Virus record (IMG/VR): IMGVR_UViG_3300020595_000089 | Span: 1 to 36,946 of that record | DNA: 36,946 bases | DNA from: a virus | Reading direction: 5' to 3' (one strand) | Program-made: the position numbers and the translations under genes | The notes under the pieces: model-generated | What the model was told of the DNA's origin: nothing | What the model saw: the letters and a program-made list of their open reading frames with translations, nothing else | Database searches by the model: none | In this document: piece after piece, positions 16,085 to 22,878 of the stretch | Layout of the letters: each line of letters starts with the position of its first letter | Position numbering within the stretch: position 1 is the first letter of the stretch

Positions 16085-18624
16085 CAGAAAAAGCATTAGA
16101 AACACTTCCTGATGACATCCTGCTTGATATGGCAACGCCAATAAGCGCTACTTCTTCAGAGGTTAAATTTGACGACGATTTTTTAATGAAAATTGCCGAG
16201 CAAAACTTATCAAATAGCGTGGACACTAAAACCGGCGCTCCTGCAAGCGTTCGTGCTCAAGTTGCTGCCGCTCAAAAGCCTGAAGATAGGCTCAACACTC
16301 TACGAGGGTTTTACCCAGACGCGATTCCTGTTGAGGTTTTTGATCCAGAGTACGGAGCTACCAAGTTTGGTCGAGGAAATTTTATTTTTACCAACCCAGA
16401 AACCGGTAAACGTCAGCTCTTCGACGAAGATTTTCGTATCTTCGGAATTCCAGCGCCAACATTAGGTGATTTTGCAGACATTGGGCCTGAGATTGCAGAG
16501 ACCGTGGGCGCTATAGGCGGCGGTATCGCTGGTGCAGCTCTTGGTGCCGCTGCTGGCGCACCTACAGTATTTGGTTCGATACCTGCAGCTACCGCTGGTT
16601 TCGTTGCAGGGGAAGGTCTTGGCAGCGCCTCTGCTAGAGAAGCTTATATTTCTGCGTTGGACTTCTTTGGAGAGGTTGAGGACTCAAGGACTGGCCTTGA
16701 AAGGTTTGGCGATTTTACGACGACCGCTGCCGTAAACGCTGCTGCAGGACCAATTGTTAGCAAGATAGCACAGGGCGTGAAATTTGTTGCAGGCGCTCCG
16801 ATTCGCTACTCTCAAAAATCACTAAGCGTTCCTGCAAAAGAAGCTTTAGAGCGCATGAACCGAGCTGGTGTCAGCAATCCTACAGCGGGACAGGTGACTG
16901 CAAACCCTGTGGCAAATCTTTTTGAAAACGCATTAGCGAAAGCGCCAACATCTACGACCACAATGAGGATCAATGCTCAGCAAACCTTGCGAGAGCTTGA
17001 AGAATCTGCCTTAAAGTTAGCTGAGAAATACGGCGGCGTCAGGTCAACCTCAGAAGCTGCAGAAAAAGTCATGGACGCCGCTCAAAGAGCTAGGGCGACT
17101 TATGATAACCAAGTAAATGAAATGTACACGAGGGTCCAAGATTTAATTCCCCCGACCACTACTAGCGATGGTTTGGCTGTTCAAAGGTTTGCGGCTAAAT
17201 ATATAGAAGCTGCTGGAACCGCTACAGGCAAACCGGAGCTTAACCCTGCATTGCGTCAGGCCGAGATGGTTCTTAAAGACGCCAAAGATGGTGCTTTGAC
17301 CTTTCAAAGATTAAAAGATTTCAGAACCAGCCTCATGCGTACTGTGAGAAAGGCTGAAAGTCAAGGCGCGTTGAGTGGACCCGAAGCGAAAGTAAAAGAG
17401 CTGGTTGGTTACGTCACTCAAGACCTCGATAACTTGGTCATGAAAGCCTCTGCTGAGTCTGCGATGGGCGCTACCAGACGGAGCATCAAGGATCATGACA
17501 TCATAGGGGCTTACAAAGCTGCTAACGCTTTCGTCAAAGAGAATATGAAGAAAGGTGGCGATATCGCTTTTGTTGACGGCGTTATTAAAAATGGCGCAGC
17601 GGAAGCTACTGGTGCATTGAGGTATGTATTGCAAGGCTCAAAGGAGGGCGGAGAGCGTTTTGAGCGTTTAAGAAGGCAATTCGACGATGAAGAGTACGGC
17701 GTTTTAGCTGGTTTCATGCTTGGCAAAATGGGCTTGCCAACTCCTAGTCTTGCTGGCATATCAGAGCTAGGAGAAGAAGCCTCGAAGCAAGGTGCTCAAG
17801 CAATATCTGAGGCTGGATTTTCTCCTGCGACATTTATAAAAAACTGGAACACGCTTAGCAAAGAAGCTAGAGAAGCCATGTTTAAAGGCACTGAGTATCA
17901 AAACTTAGCGCCAGCTTTAGACGATCTGGTTTTTAGCATTGACCGCGTAGGAAAAGCAGCCGCAGACATGGCGAACCCTTCTGGAACCGCAAGGGCTATT
18001 GCCGCAATGGGTATGCTTGGTGTTTTTGGCGCAGAATCCATGTTTGGAAAAATGATTGGCGCTGAAGGTTTTGAGTACGGCTTTGGGGGTCTTATAGGCC
18101 CTTACGCCTCTGCGAAGTTATTAACCAATAAGGACTTTGTTAAGTGGCTATCTAGCGGCGTAGAAAAAGCTGCTTTTAATCCGAATTCTTTTGGCCAACA
18201 CATACGAAGGTTGGTTCAGATCTCAGAGGTGAATCCTGACATAAGAGATGAGATCAACGCTGTGGTTCAAGGTCTTACTCAAGAGCAGATTGAGCCTTCA
18301 AGCTCAGAGAACGCCTCGTCTCAAACTTCTGTAAATGAAAATCCTACGGGTAATGAGATGCGGTTCAGGGAGTCTTCAAGCAAGGAGATTTCTGACAAGC
18401 TTTTGCCAAACAGGGAAGAGATGCTTTCACAGATGGACTCTTTGGGAAAAAGCTCTCCCTCAAGCTTTGACTCTGAGTCATTGTTTTCTCCGCTGCCAAG
18501 TATTGCGTCTTCAGGATCGATGCCGTCTGCTTCGTCTCTTTCTCCGACCATCCTGCCTAATGAGCAGGACCGAGAGCTTGCAATGCGTAGGCAGGCAACT
18601 GGAGGCATTGCAGGGTTAGTCTAA
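16081..18624 (+). CDS. Largest putative ejection protein, with glycine-zipper segment
   Basis: 847 residues, GTG start overlapping the previous stop. Residues about 140-190 are a Gly/Ala glycine-zipper (IAETVGAIGGGIAGAALGAA...ATAGFVAGEGLG) able to span a membrane. A long helical middle with many Lys/Glu pairs follows, then a second Gly/Met-rich hydrophobic patch (AIAAMGMLGVFGAESMFGKMIGAEG). The Ser-rich tail ends MRRQATGGIAGLV, another GG tag. The architecture suits an internal protein that forms part of a trans-envelope DNA channel (inference). Its last 9 bases overlap the convergent minus-strand gene, with no terminator visible between them. Confidence 0.78.
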   Translation: MTEKALETLPDDILLDMATPISATSSEVKFDDDFLMKIAEQNLSNSVDTKTGAPASVRAQVAAAQKPEDRLNTLRGFYPDAIPVEVFDPEYGATKFGRGNFIFTNPETGKRQLFDEDFRIFGIPAPTLGDFADIGPEIAETVGAIGGGIAGAALGAAAGAPTVFGSIPAATAGFVAGEGLGSASAREAYISALDFFGEVEDSRTGLERFGDFTTTAAVNAAAGPIVSKIAQGVKFVAGAPIRYSQKSLSVPAKEALERMNRAGVSNPTAGQVTANPVANLFENALAKAPTSTTTMRINAQQTLRELEESALKLAEKYGGVRSTSEAAEKVMDAAQRARATYDNQVNEMYTRVQDLIPPTTTSDGLAVQRFAAKYIEAAGTATGKPELNPALRQAEMVLKDAKDGALTFQRLKDFRTSLMRTVRKAESQGALSGPEAKVKELVGYVTQDLDNLVMKASAESAMGATRRSIKDHDIIGAYKAANAFVKENMKKGGDIAFVDGVIKNGAAEATGALRYVLQGSKEGGERFERLRRQFDDEEYGVLAGFMLGKMGLPTPSLAGISELGEEASKQGAQAISEAGFSPATFIKNWNTLSKEAREAMFKGTEYQNLAPALDDLVFSIDRVGKAAADMANPSGTARAIAAMGMLGVFGAESMFGKMIGAEGFEYGFGGLIGPYASAKLLTNKDFVKWLSSGVEKAAFNPNSFGQHIRRLVQISEVNPDIRDEINAVVQGLTQEQIEPSSSENASSQTSVNENPTGNEMRFRESSSKEISDKLLPNREEMLSQMDSLGKSSPSSFDSESLFSPLPSIASSGSMPSASSLSPTILPNEQDRELAMRRQATGGIAGLV

Positions 18625-18855
18625 TTCTTCTTCGGTTTGCTCGGCGGATATTACTGCGCCGTCAACATTGAAATCGAACTCATAACCCATAAAAGTTTCG
18701 TCTTCTAGCTTGATGGTTAAGTTTCGGCTTATGAGGCGTAGGAGAGCTGCCTGCTGATGCAGGGTGAGTTGAGTGAAGAGCTGAATAACTTCTGCAGCCT
18801 CCAGCGGTGGACGATAGCTTGGTGGTAATATTTTCTTTGTCTTAAAAATATTCAC
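18616..18855 (-). CDS. Small acidic-tailed protein downstream of an RHH regulator
   Basis: 79 residues if started at GTG 18855, one base after the stop of the upstream regulator, with GGCGAG about 8 bases before. An in-frame TTG at 18870 would add five residues. The sequence AAEVIQLFTQLTLHQQAALLRLISRNLTIKLEDETFMGYEFDFNVDG is helical then beta, ending in acidic AEQTEEELD. It may be the partner or an anti-regulator of the ribbon-helix-helix protein (operon inference). No family recognised. Confidence 0.65.
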   Translation of the reverse strand: MNIFKTKKILPPSYRPPLEAAEVIQLFTQLTLHQQAALLRLISRNLTIKLEDETFMGYEFDFNVDGAVISAEQTEEELD

Positions 18856-18856
18856 G

Positions 18857-19021
18857 CTAAGACTCGCCAAACAATTTAGCGTGCTCGTTCTCGATCAAAA
18901 TTTTAAGCTGCTCTATCCGGGTTCTTCGTTCTTCAAAACAAATCTCCTGAAGCATGTCGTAAGTTTTTTGATCGACAGCTAAACTTTTTCTCTGTCGAGA
19001 TGGTTCTGTTGTTGTTTCCAT
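18857..19021 (-). CDS. Ribbon-helix-helix (Arc/CopG-like) putative repressor
   Basis: 54 residues from ATG 19021 with AAGGAT upstream; a longer TTG start at 19057 lies inside the promoter and is rejected. RKSLAVDQKTYDMLQEICFEERRTRIEQLKILIENE has the short strand (11-16), helix A (17-29), turn and helix B (33-48) pattern of small RHH DNA-binding dimers. The strand residues Lys12, Ser13 and Ala15 would face the major groove. It is transcribed from its own minus-strand promoter and sits between the virion operon and the early genes, a sensible place for a stage switch. Its targets are unknown. Confidence 0.7.
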   Translation of the reverse strand: METTTEPSRQRKSLAVDQKTYDMLQEICFEERRTRIEQLKILIENEHAKLFGES

Positions 19022-19048
19022 TACGCATCCTTGGTTAAAATCTGTTAT

Positions 19049-19077
19049 ATTGTACAAAAGCTTGGAAGAAGTTGCAA
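19049..19077 (-). promoter_or_regulatory. Sigma70-type promoter for the RHH operon
   Basis: On the minus strand TTGCAA (19072-19077) and TACAAT (19049-19054) are separated by exactly 17 bases. Transcription would start near 19042, about 20 bases before ATG 19021. The spacer lacks the GACACGG block of the early promoters, so it is a different class. It overlaps the start region of the oxygenase gene on the other strand. Confidence 0.6.
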
Positions 19078-19079
19078 AT

Positions 19080-19796
19080 ATGTATTCGCTGAAAAACTAT
19101 ATGCTCTCAATGCAATCTCACTGGTATCTTAACCAGCCGGTCTACAAGGCTGTGCAAGATTCTATACCGGCCATAGCTCGTTATCGAGCAAAAGAAGGCA
19201 CAGAAAATCTTGGTGAGATGCCTATTCAAAAGCTTACTAAAAAGATCTGGCCAGACGTTTACAAGGTGCCGCTTTTTAGAAGGCAATATTGCAAGATGTT
19301 GTGCGAAGAAATTGACACTATGCGCAGGGTAATTGGGTTCGAGCCAAACGAAGGTGAAGACGAACTTAGGCAAATCCCTGAAATCGTCTTAAAAGAACAC
19401 GTCCCAGAGCTGTACCGAAATATGTGGCATGTGGTTCAGAATGTTTTGTCGCCGATCATATTCTCCTTGTACCAGCGCGAAGTAGCTGAGATAGCAAGCG
19501 TACAAATAGCCAACTACAACCTGAAGGATAAGCAACAGGGCGCTTGGCATCACGATGAGAGCGCAGATATTAGCGTGGTGATACCGTTAAATACTGGCGA
19601 CTATAAAGGTGGTGGTACTGAGTTTCATAACCACGGGGTGCTTAGTCCGTTACCCAGTGGCCACGCTTTAATTTTCCCAAGCTTCACAAATCTGCATAGG
19701 GGCTTGCCGGTTGAGGAGGGTGATCGGTATCTTCTGGTTTTCTGGCTTTACGACAGAAAGCGAGCAATCCACTTGTACGAGGAGGTTGTCGAATAA
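19080..19796 (+). CDS. 2-oxoglutarate/Fe(II)-dependent oxygenase
   Basis: 238 residues from ATG 19080 with GGAAGAAG 8 bases upstream; TTG 19050 would add ten residues. Iron ligands are visible as H157-x-D159 (WHHDES) and H206 (NLHRGLPV), with R216 (EGDRYLLVFWL) as the 2-oxoglutarate-binding basic residue. The pattern GGGTEFHNHG...LPSGHALIFPS is that of the prolyl-4-hydroxylase-like double-stranded beta-helix. The family hydroxylates proteins, nucleobases or small molecules; the substrate here is unknown. Such genes are frequent in marine phages. It is followed by a strong terminator, so it forms its own transcription unit. Confidence 0.85.
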   Translation: MYSLKNYMLSMQSHWYLNQPVYKAVQDSIPAIARYRAKEGTENLGEMPIQKLTKKIWPDVYKVPLFRRQYCKMLCEEIDTMRRVIGFEPNEGEDELRQIPEIVLKEHVPELYRNMWHVVQNVLSPIIFSLYQREVAEIASVQIANYNLKDKQQGAWHHDESADISVVIPLNTGDYKGGGTEFHNHGVLSPLPSGHALIFPSFTNLHRGLPVEEGDRYLLVFWLYDRKRAIHLYEEVVE

Positions 19797-19859
19797 CTAG
19801 GTCTGAACTTTTTAATGTGCTAAAGCCCGACCACAAAAGGGAAGTATAGCTGACATCGA

Positions 19860-19883
19860 GGGGCTGCAAGGCCCCATTTTTTT
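19860..19883 (+). terminator. Rho-independent terminator after the oxygenase
   Basis: GGGGC (19860-19864), loop TGCAAG, GCCCC (19871-19875), then A and seven T. It separates the oxygenase unit from the first early promoter at 19918. The run TTTTTTTGCCTGCAATTT that follows the stem recurs after the terminator at 24808. Confidence 0.85.
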
Positions 19884-19917
19884 GCCTGCAATTTGTTGAA
19901 TTAATTTGTATAAAAGC

Positions 19918-19946
19918 TTGCACATGGACACGGCCTTTGGTAATAT
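19918..19946 (+). promoter_or_regulatory. Early promoter A (GACACGG class)
   Basis: TTGCAC (19918-19923), 17-base spacer containing GACACGG, TAATAT (19941-19946). Upstream ATTAATTTGT and downstream GCATGTTGGAGAGAGAAACTAA are conserved in copies B and (in part) C and D. It drives the genes at 19987 and probably 20460. Confidence 0.8.
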
Positions 19947-19986
19947 AGGCATGTTGGAGAGAGAAACTAAAGCAAGGAGAAGTGAG

Positions 19987-20385
19987 ATGATGAGACTAGG
20001 AAGCGGAACGGGCAGCTTGGTGAACCACATTTACAGTCGGTCCACCCCAGTTGAACCAGAGGTAGGGATGGGTGCAACACTGTTGAGTTGGACTGACAGG
20101 CATCCTGCAACGGTCACAGAGGTTTTCAAGAAAGGTAAGTACAAATACTTTACGGTTCGAGAAGATCGCTGGGAAAGAGTCTCTGGAATCATGGGCGAAA
20201 GTGAAAACGTGGTTTACGAATTTTACCCAAGCAAAGAAGGCGAAGGTCGAGAGGCGACTTACAGAATCAAAGAAAGCGGTTATGAACATGTCTTTCTTAA
20301 CCCAGACACCGGGCGGTTTTTCAAGATGAATACTGGCGGTGTCATAGTAGGTCGAAGAGAAAAGTACCATGACCCACACTTTTAA
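19987..20385 (+). CDS. Conserved early-region phage protein
   Basis: 132 residues from ATGATG at 19987 after AAGGAGAAGTGAG. The frame is also open back to ATG 19951 (MLERETK), but that ATG lies at the predicted transcription start of promoter A. The pattern GSGTGSLVNHIYSR, then EPEVGMGATLLSWTDRHPATVTEVFKKGKYKYFTVREDRWERV, recalls a small protein carried by many unrelated phages. A compact beta-rich fold is likely. Function unknown; early host-takeover or nucleic-acid role is only inferred from the promoter. Confidence 0.75.
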   Translation: MMRLGSGTGSLVNHIYSRSTPVEPEVGMGATLLSWTDRHPATVTEVFKKGKYKYFTVREDRWERVSGIMGESENVVYEFYPSKEGEGREATYRIKESGYEHVFLNPDTGRFFKMNTGGVIVGRREKYHDPHF

Positions 20386-20392
20386 CCTAACC

Positions 20393-20411
20393 GGGCCGTG
20401 TAATGCGGCCC
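20393..20411 (+). other. Intergenic stem-loop GGGCCG/CGGCCC
   Basis: A perfect 6-bp GC stem with a 7-base loop 8 bases after the stop of the preceding gene. No U-tract follows, so it is more likely an mRNA 3'-end stabiliser or weak attenuator than a full terminator. The next gene continues 49 bases downstream without its own recognisable promoter. Confidence 0.5.
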
Positions 20412-20459
20412 ACGTTTGGTATCGTTATCTTTCTACTGGAAAAAACTAAGGAGAAAACC

Positions 20460-20795
20460 ATGGGTATGTATATAAATGTTTATCGTGATGCAGGCGGTTA
20501 CGACTGTAGCAAAAACGGGGTTAGTCGAAATTTTAACTCGGTTTGTGTGACCAATATCGAAGGCCCATTCGAGCCAACAGAGGAAAGGCCAGCAGTGCTC
20601 TTGCTTGAAGGCCCCGGCCCCGGCGGCAATCCAATTTTAGTCCCCATCGAGGTTATTGAGTCAGGCGCTCATTATATGTTCGGCGGCAACTTTGGGTACA
20701 CCTCAGACAGTCGGTTTTCGGAAGCGGTTAAGAAGATTGCTCCCGGTAATACCGGTGCTGTGAAGTTCCATGATCGAGTCGAAAGGTGCGATTAA
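20460..20795 (+). CDS. Conserved phage protein of unknown function
   Basis: 111 residues from ATG 20460 after CTAAGGAGAAAACC; an in-frame ATG at 20403 lies in the hairpin region and lacks a ribosome site. MGMYINVYRDAGGYDCSKNGVSRNFNSVCV, GPFEPTEERPAVLLL, SGAHYMFGGNFGYTSDSRF and a final HDRVER follow a family found in many tailed phages in early or regulatory regions. It is predicted beta-rich. No role is established to my knowledge. Confidence 0.75.
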   Translation: MGMYINVYRDAGGYDCSKNGVSRNFNSVCVTNIEGPFEPTEERPAVLLLEGPGPGGNPILVPIEVIESGAHYMFGGNFGYTSDSRFSEAVKKIAPGNTGAVKFHDRVERCD

Positions 20796-20808
20796 TTTGT
20801 GTAATTGC

Positions 20809-20837
20809 TTGCACATCGACACGGCATTTGGTATTAT
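20809..20837 (+). promoter_or_regulatory. Early promoter B (GACACGG class)
   Basis: TTGCAC (20809-20814), 17 bases with GACACGG, TATTAT (20832-20837), followed by AAGCATGTTGGAGAGAGAAG. It matches copy A closely from about base 20792 to the start codon at 20882. Confidence 0.82.
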
Positions 20838-20881
20838 AAGCATGTTGGAGAGAGAAGTTAAAACTAAGAAGGAGAAGTGAG

Positions 20882-21355
20882 ATGGCCTATGTAAGTAAAG
20901 AGAAAAAAGCTGAGTTGGCACCAGCGATCAAGGCGGTTCTGAAGAAGTACGGGATGAAAGGTACGATTGCCGTGAGGCATCACAGCTCTTTGGTTGTGAC
21001 TCTTCGGTCAGGTGAGATTGATTTTCTGAAGTGCCTCACCGAAAAGTCTTTTGCTAACAGGTGGGAGCGAGCCGAAGAATTTGCTAAGAGCGAATACGCG
21101 AAAGGCAGATCTGCTCTTGAGATCTACGAGGAGGGGGTTTTGCGGAACGATGTCAACACCTACTGGATCGAAGATCATTATGAGGGTGTTGCGAAAGACT
21201 TTTTGTTTGAGCTTAAAGACGCGATGGAAGGTCCGAAGTTCTTTAACCATGACGACTCAATGACTGACTACTTTCATCGAGCGCATTACATCGACATCAA
21301 GATTGGAGCTTATGACAGGTCTTATATTCACAACGGGTTAAAGGAGGCAGCGTGA
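20882..21355 (+). CDS. Conserved phage protein with RHHSSLV motif
   Basis: 157 residues, ATG after AAGGAGAAGTGAG. The pattern MAYVSKEKKAELAPAIKAVLKKYGMKGTIAVRHHSSLVVTLRSGEIDF, then YWIEDHYEGVAKDFLFELKDAM, DYFHRAHYIDIKIG and a final aromatic segment is shared by proteins in many T4-like and other phages. His28/His29 could bind metal or nucleic acid, but no activity is known to me. First gene after promoter B, followed by two overlapping small genes. Confidence 0.78.
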   Translation: MAYVSKEKKAELAPAIKAVLKKYGMKGTIAVRHHSSLVVTLRSGEIDFLKCLTEKSFANRWERAEEFAKSEYAKGRSALEIYEEGVLRNDVNTYWIEDHYEGVAKDFLFELKDAMEGPKFFNHDDSMTDYFHRAHYIDIKIGAYDRSYIHNGLKEAA

Positions 21356-21498
21356 AGAACAAAGCGATAAGGGTATTGAATTTAATTAGGAGGAGCCACG
21401 AAATTGTCAGGCATCGAGCGTACTGGTACGTCCTCGGAGGTTTGTTCTCGGCAAAGGTGGTTCTGACTTACTTGATTGCTAAAGGGGTTTTGACGTGA
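21352..21498 (+). CDS. 48-residue putative single-pass membrane protein
   Basis: GTG start at 21352 overlapping the previous TGA (GTGA), with AAAGGAGGCA just upstream. A basic N-terminus (KNKAIRVLNLIRRSHEIVRHR) is followed by a hydrophobic stretch YWYVLGGLFSAKVVLTYLIA long enough to cross a membrane. It ends TTGACGTGA, overlapping the next GTG. It is a candidate membrane-interfering or holin-like protein, but nothing specific proves that. Confidence 0.55.
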   Translation: MKNKAIRVLNLIRRSHEIVRHRAYWYVLGGLFSAKVVLTYLIAKGVLT

Positions 21499-21683
21499 TT
21501 CACGCCCCATTGACCAAGCCTGTCAAGAGGGGCAGGCCGTTAACCACTGGCCGGTTTAGCACGAGAGCTGAGCTTGAAGCTAACGTCATGGATCGATACA
21601 GAAAAGGTTGGTCAGCTCGGAGGATTGGGATTTACACCGGCATAACCGATGGGACGGTTGTGAAAATTATTGCAAATAATTAG
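21495..21683 (+). CDS. Small HTH protein with AT-hook-like KRGRP
   Basis: 62 residues, GTG start overlapping the previous stop. KRGRPLTTGRF (residues 11-21) resembles an AT-hook. Residues 24-60 (RAELEANVMDRYRKGWSARRIGIYTGITDGTVVKIIA) form a helix-turn-helix similar to resolvase-type HTH domains. A DNA-binding regulator is likely. It ends just before promoter C, so it could act on that promoter family (inference). Confidence 0.65.
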   Translation: MIHAPLTKPVKRGRPLTTGRFSTRAELEANVMDRYRKGWSARRIGIYTGITDGTVVKIIANN

Positions 21684-21692
21684 CATAAACAC

Positions 21693-21721
21693 TTGCACAA
21701 CGACACGGGATTTAGTATTAT
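21693..21721 (+). promoter_or_regulatory. Early promoter C (GACACGG class)
   Basis: TTGCAC (21693-21698), 17-base spacer AACGACACGGGATTTAG, TATTAT (21716-21721), then AAGCATGTTGGAGAGAGAAAC. It drives the genes at 21762, 21994, 22243 and 22589, the unit that contains the ribozyme candidate. Confidence 0.82.
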
Positions 21722-21761
21722 AAGCATGTTGGAGAGAGAAACTAAATCAAGGAGAGACGAG

Positions 21762-21980
21762 ATGAACGAAGCAAGAAAAGTTGTGTTTGGTCCGGGTAAC
21801 GATTCGCTCAGAGAGATTTTTGTTGACGGGGTTCATTTCGGAACATGCGAATTTGATTTCAACGCTGATTGTTTTTGGATGCACGGAGAAGATCCTGAAG
21901 CCAATTACGGAAGAGATTTTGAAGACAGCTTTGAAGATATTGCAAAACGCTACGGTGGCGTTGTTCACAAGATTAACTGA
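21762..21980 (+). CDS. Small acidic hypothetical protein
   Basis: 72 residues from ATG 21762 after AAGGAGAGACGAG. The frame is open back to ATG 21726 (MLERETK) at the predicted transcription start. The sequence REIFVDGVHFGTCEFDFNADCFWMHGEDPEANYGRDFEDSFEDIAKRYGGVV is beta then acidic helix, and could mimic DNA charge. No family recognised. Confidence 0.65.
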   Translation: MNEARKVVFGPGNDSLREIFVDGVHFGTCEFDFNADCFWMHGEDPEANYGRDFEDSFEDIAKRYGGVVHKIN

Positions 21981-21993
21981 AAGGAGGAGTGAG

Positions 21994-22173
21994 ATGGAAA
22001 ATTTTGAAACGAAGGGGCGAAGTGGCGAGTGGTATTACGGTTACATTCGCCGAAAGGGTCTTCGTAACCTCTGGGTTGTTAGGTGTCCAAAAGGCAACTT
22101 TTACGCCGCCACTGATAACAATTTAAGCGCGGCTATCAATGACGCTGCAAGGTATCGTGAATTCGGCATCTAA
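21994..22173 (+). CDS. Small basic hypothetical protein upstream of the ribozyme candidate
   Basis: 59 residues from ATG 21994 after AAAGGAGGAGTGAG. The sequence ENFETKGRSGEWYYGYIRRKGLRNLWVVRCPKGNFYAATDNNLSAAINDAARYREFG looks like a small three-stranded sheet plus helix. No family recognised. Its TAA (22171-22173) directly touches the 5' strand of hammerhead stem I, so a translating ribosome would cover and unfold the ribozyme until it terminates. Confidence 0.7.
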   Translation: MENFETKGRSGEWYYGYIRRKGLRNLWVVRCPKGNFYAATDNNLSAAINDAARYREFGI

Positions 22174-22223
22174 CCCACTGATGAGCTTGTGAGATTCTAT
22201 CGAAACGCCGAGAGGCGTCTGGG
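22174..22223 (+). ncRNA. Hammerhead self-cleaving ribozyme candidate (compact type I)
   Basis: Read as RNA: stem I 5' strand CCCA (22174-22177); core CUGAUGA (22178-22184); stem II region 22185-22201 closed by the expected G-C pair; GAA plus A15.1 (22202-22205); stem III ACGCC (22205-22209), GAGA tetraloop, GGCGU (22214-22218); cleavage base C (22219); stem I 3' strand UGGG (22220-22223). Every invariant hammerhead core base is present. The cleavage triplet is GUC, and stem I is open to both sides (type I). Stem II is weak: pairs alternate with pyrimidine mismatches. The element fills the gap between two small early genes, and cutting would leave a 23-base leader with AGGAGG before ATG 22243. 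Activity is inferred from sequence, not shown. Confidence 0.75.
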
Positions 22224-22242
22224 AAAACAAAGGAGGAGAGAG

Positions 22243-22587
22243 ATGGAAAAGGTAAAGTTTGGAATAGTGTGGAGGACGACCGACTACTGCATGTCGGAGC
22301 TGGCGAACTTTGTTGAATGTGCTGACAACATCGACAACGAAGATGGGGTTCGAGATCGTTACGAGGCTTTCGTATGGGATGTTTACGCTGGCAGGGTCAA
22401 GCCTAGCACATTGGTTGAACCTGAGTTGCTCACTTTATTTATTGGAGACCTAGACAACCGGGCGCACATCGATTACCTCGAAGGTCATTATGCTGACGAG
22501 CCTAATATCGTTGCTGGTGGCAAGCGGTTCTGGGAGCGATGCAAAAAGCTTCGGGCAATTCATCCAAATCTTTATCGGGGAATGTGA
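22243..22587 (+). CDS. Hypothetical early protein just after the ribozyme candidate
   Basis: 114 residues from ATG 22243 with AGGAGGAGAG upstream. An in-frame GTG at 22189 would translate through the ribozyme and is rejected. KFGIVWRTTDYCMSELANFVECADNIDNEDGVRDRYEAFVWDVYAGRVKP and WERCKKLRAIHPNLYRGM are helical and acidic. No family recognised. If the hammerhead cuts, the mRNA of this gene begins with a 5'-hydroxyl UGGG leader. Confidence 0.68.
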   Translation: MEKVKFGIVWRTTDYCMSELANFVECADNIDNEDGVRDRYEAFVWDVYAGRVKPSTLVEPELLTLFIGDLDNRAHIDYLEGHYADEPNIVAGGKRFWERCKKLRAIHPNLYRGM

Positions 22588-22588
22588 T

Positions 22589-22822
22589 ATGAACGTGATA
22601 GGAAAGCGAGTGGTAGGGAACTGGGGCGCTGGAATTCCTGAAAACGAAGGCACGATCTACGGCATGAGGGATGGTCATTTCGCCATGGTTCGATGGGATG
22701 ATTGTGAGTACGCAGAGCCGGACAGTATCTTCGGTTCCAAGGCAGAATACGCCATCTCATCGATCAAGGAAAAAGGCTGCACCAGCAAAAATGGCAGTCC
22801 AATCGGGGTATTTTATTGCTAA
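22589..22822 (+). CDS. Small SH3-like hypothetical protein
   Basis: 77 residues from ATG 22589, one base after the previous stop; the ribosome site would be the GGGGAATG context. GKRVVGNWGAGIPENEGTIYGMRDGHFAMVRWDDCEYAEPDSIF resembles the small beta-barrel (KOW/SH3-like) proteins that phages carry. The C-terminus is Cys/Gly-rich. Function unknown. It is the last gene before promoter D. Confidence 0.65.
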   Translation: MNVIGKRVVGNWGAGIPENEGTIYGMRDGHFAMVRWDDCEYAEPDSIFGSKAEYAISSIKEKGCTSKNGSPIGVFYC

Positions 22823-22849
22823 TTTCTTTCAATTAATTTGTCCAAACAC

Positions 22850-22878
22850 TTGCAATACGACACGGGATTTAGTATTAT
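22850..22878 (+). promoter_or_regulatory. Early promoter D (GACACGG class)
   Basis: TTGCAA (22850-22855), 17-base spacer TACGACACGGGATTTAG, TATTAT (22873-22878), with AATTAATTTGT upstream. The leader differs slightly from copies A-C (ATGTAGGGAGAGCAAG), destroying the short MLERE frame. It drives the run of genes 22919-24798. Confidence 0.82.

Noticed and set aside
22189-22242. GTG start inside the hammerhead for the 22243 gene
   Set aside because: No ribosome site and it would run through the ribozyme; AGGAGGAGAG before ATG 22243 is much better.
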